From Staphylococcus aureus (lineage in GTDB: Bacteria; Bacillota; Bacilli; Staphylococcales; Staphylococcaceae), in the NCBI RefSeq assembly GCF_001027105.1, contig NZ_CP011526.1, positions 496,001 through 560,000 of the forward strand: 64,000 nucleotides of DNA, in the 5' to 3' direction. Both the position numbers and the translations under genes were made by a program. Of the stretch, positions 63,009 to 64,000 are shown one piece after another. A model generated the notes under the pieces. That model was not told the DNA's origin, ran no database searches, and was given only the letters and a program-made list of their open reading frames with translations. Every line of letters begins with the position of its first letter. Within the stretch, counting starts at the first letter, position 1.

Positions 63009-63113
63009 AAAGACATAGTGTATATGTGAATTAATGTATTCGATAGAATTGATAAAATAATCGATAATATCTATGGAATATACATTGAATATAAACATAT
63101 ACGCTATGTCTTT
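63009..63113. terminator. Long bidirectional hairpin between convergent genes
   Basis: A 19-bp stem, arms 63009-63027 and 63095-63113, with one G-U pair, closes a loop that continues the stem through AATGTAT/ATACATT and ATAGA/TCTAT. It lies between the convergent HAD gene and deoxyadenosine kinase gene and probably ends transcription from both sides. Confidence 0.7.
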
Positions 63114-63119
63114 AGTCTT

Positions 63120-63782
63120 TTATCGTGTATCTACTTGTCGATATGTTTGAATAATTCGAGCAATTTTGTTTATCATAGGATTTAAAGATTCGGGGTCCTT
63201 ATGGATATCATATTCATTAATATTGATACGTACAACTGGACATGCATTAAAGCTATTAATCCAATCGTCATAGCGTTTAAATAGCTTTTTCCAGTATTCA
63301 GGGTCTGTATTAATTTCCATTTCGCGACCACGTTCAATAATACGATCAATGACCTCATCATAGTTACATTCTAAATAAATCATTACATCAGGTTTAGGAA
63401 AATAAGGTGTCATGACCATGGCATTAAATAAGTCTGAATATGTTTTGAAATCTTCTTTACTCATTGTGCCTTCTTCTTCATGCATTTTTGCAAAAATATC
63501 AACATCTTCATAAATTGATCGATCTTGGACAAAGCCACCACCATATTCAAACATACGCTTTTGTTCTTTAAAACGTTCAGCTAAGAAGTAAATTTGCAAA
63601 TGGAAACTCCATCGTTCAAAATCGCTGTAAAATTTATCTAAATATGGATTATGTTCGACATTTTCAAAAGACGTTTTAAAGTTTAATTTATCTGCAAGTG
63701 CTTGCGTTAGTGTTGATTTTCCAACACCAACTGTACCTGCAATGGTTATAATGGCATTTTGTGGAATACCGTAATTATTCAT
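63120..63782 (-). CDS. Deoxyadenosine kinase (deoxynucleoside kinase family)
   Basis: 220 residues; phosphorylates deoxynucleosides for salvage, by gene order and family the deoxyadenosine/deoxycytidine type. P-loop AGTVGVGKST (about residues 14-23), FENVEHNPYLDKFY, and the DRS motif QDRSIYEDVDIFA. The LID arginines are in IIERGREMEI. ATG 63782 follows GGAGAT and overlaps the stop of the next kinase gene, so the two form an operon. Confidence 0.9.
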   Translation of the reverse strand: MNNYGIPQNAIITIAGTVGVGKSTLTQALADKLNFKTSFENVEHNPYLDKFYSDFERWSFHLQIYFLAERFKEQKRMFEYGGGFVQDRSIYEDVDIFAKMHEEEGTMSKEDFKTYSDLFNAMVMTPYFPKPDVMIYLECNYDEVIDRIIERGREMEINTDPEYWKKLFKRYDDWINSFNACPVVRININEYDIHKDPESLNPMINKIARIIQTYRQVDTR

Positions 63783-64000
63783 TGGTAATATCTCCTATCA
63801 TAGGTAATATAATATGTAATATATCTTCGTAATCTTGTTCATTTTTAAGAAAATCAATAGAAGTTGTATCGATTAAAACTACATTTGAACCATTACTTTG
63901 TAAGGACTCATAATACTCACGATAATCTTTTTTTAACTTTAACAGATATTCATCTTCTATTTGATGCTCAAAACTACGGTTACGTTTAGCAATTCTAGAT
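63775..64000 (-). CDS. Second deoxynucleoside kinase, probable deoxyguanosine kinase (partial)
   Basis: The last 74 codons of a minus-strand gene whose start lies beyond the window. The visible part, SRIAKRNRSFEHQIEDEYL and onward, matches the LID arginine region and the YLLKLKKDYREYYESL helix of deoxynucleoside kinases, then VVLIDTTSIDF. Its stop (63777-63775) overlaps the start of the next kinase by 8 bases. In S. aureus the paired kinases are dGK and dAK; the dGK assignment rests on gene order. Confidence 0.82.
   Translation of the reverse strand, partial: SRIAKRNRSFEHQIEDEYLLKLKKDYREYYESLQSNGSNVVLIDTTSIDFLKNEQDYEDILHIILPMIGDITNE

Overview
The window is a stretch of core chromosome from a low-GC Gram-positive bacterium, almost certainly Staphylococcus aureus or a very close relative. 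The 16S rRNA sequence, the gene order (hslO-cysK-folPBK-lysS-rrn-pdx-ctsR operon-gltX-cysES-sigH-rpoBC-str operon-kbl-hchA-araB-ilvE-deoxynucleoside kinases) and the protein lengths all fit that species. Nearly all coding is on the plus strand. I see no insertion sequence, prophage, integron, CRISPR array or toxin-antitoxin pair, and no clear sign of recent gene transfer.

Layout. Positions 1-5506 hold the end of hslO, cysK, the overlapping folate genes folP-folB-folK, and lysS. Positions 5910-17390 hold an rRNA/tRNA block: tandem promoters, a 5S gene that comes first, eight tRNAs (Val, Thr, Lys, Gly, Leu, Arg, Pro, Ala), 16S, tRNA-Ile, 23S, 5S, a second strong promoter, then a second 16S-23S-5S set without spacer tRNA. 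A strong terminator and a decayed 5S fragment follow. Positions 17864-20801 hold the divergent pdxR and pdxST genes for vitamin B6. nupC follows on the minus strand, then the CtsR-controlled ctsR-mcsA-mcsB-clpC stress operon, radA and a membrane PIN-TRAM gene.

Positions 30398-36631 form a translation and RNA-processing cluster: gltX, then a cysteine T-box leader driving cysE-cysS-mrnC-rlmB-rae1, then the cryptic competence sigma factor gene sigH behind a 15-bp hairpin that hides its start. Positions 36746-53725 are the classic transcription/translation supercluster: rpmG-secE-nusG, rplK-rplA, rplJ-rplL (with an L10 leader), a methyltransferase, rpoB-rpoC, and the str operon with an L7Ae-family gene, rpsL, rpsG, fusA and tuf. 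Several leaders here carry RNA structures that could give feedback control.

Positions 54007-63782 are metabolic: an M20 amidohydrolase, kbl, hchA, an orphan ribulokinase, an epimerase-like gene that is probably a short-chain L-threonine dehydrogenase partnering Kbl, ilvE (with a near-consensus CodY box), a HAD phosphatase, and two deoxynucleoside kinases, the last cut by the window edge.

No wholly new system stands out. The observations most worth checking are RNA-level: mutually exclusive hairpins before tuf, L1-site-like motifs before rplK and rplA, a perfect inverted repeat across the rplJ promoter, and a single-base difference between the two 23S copies.
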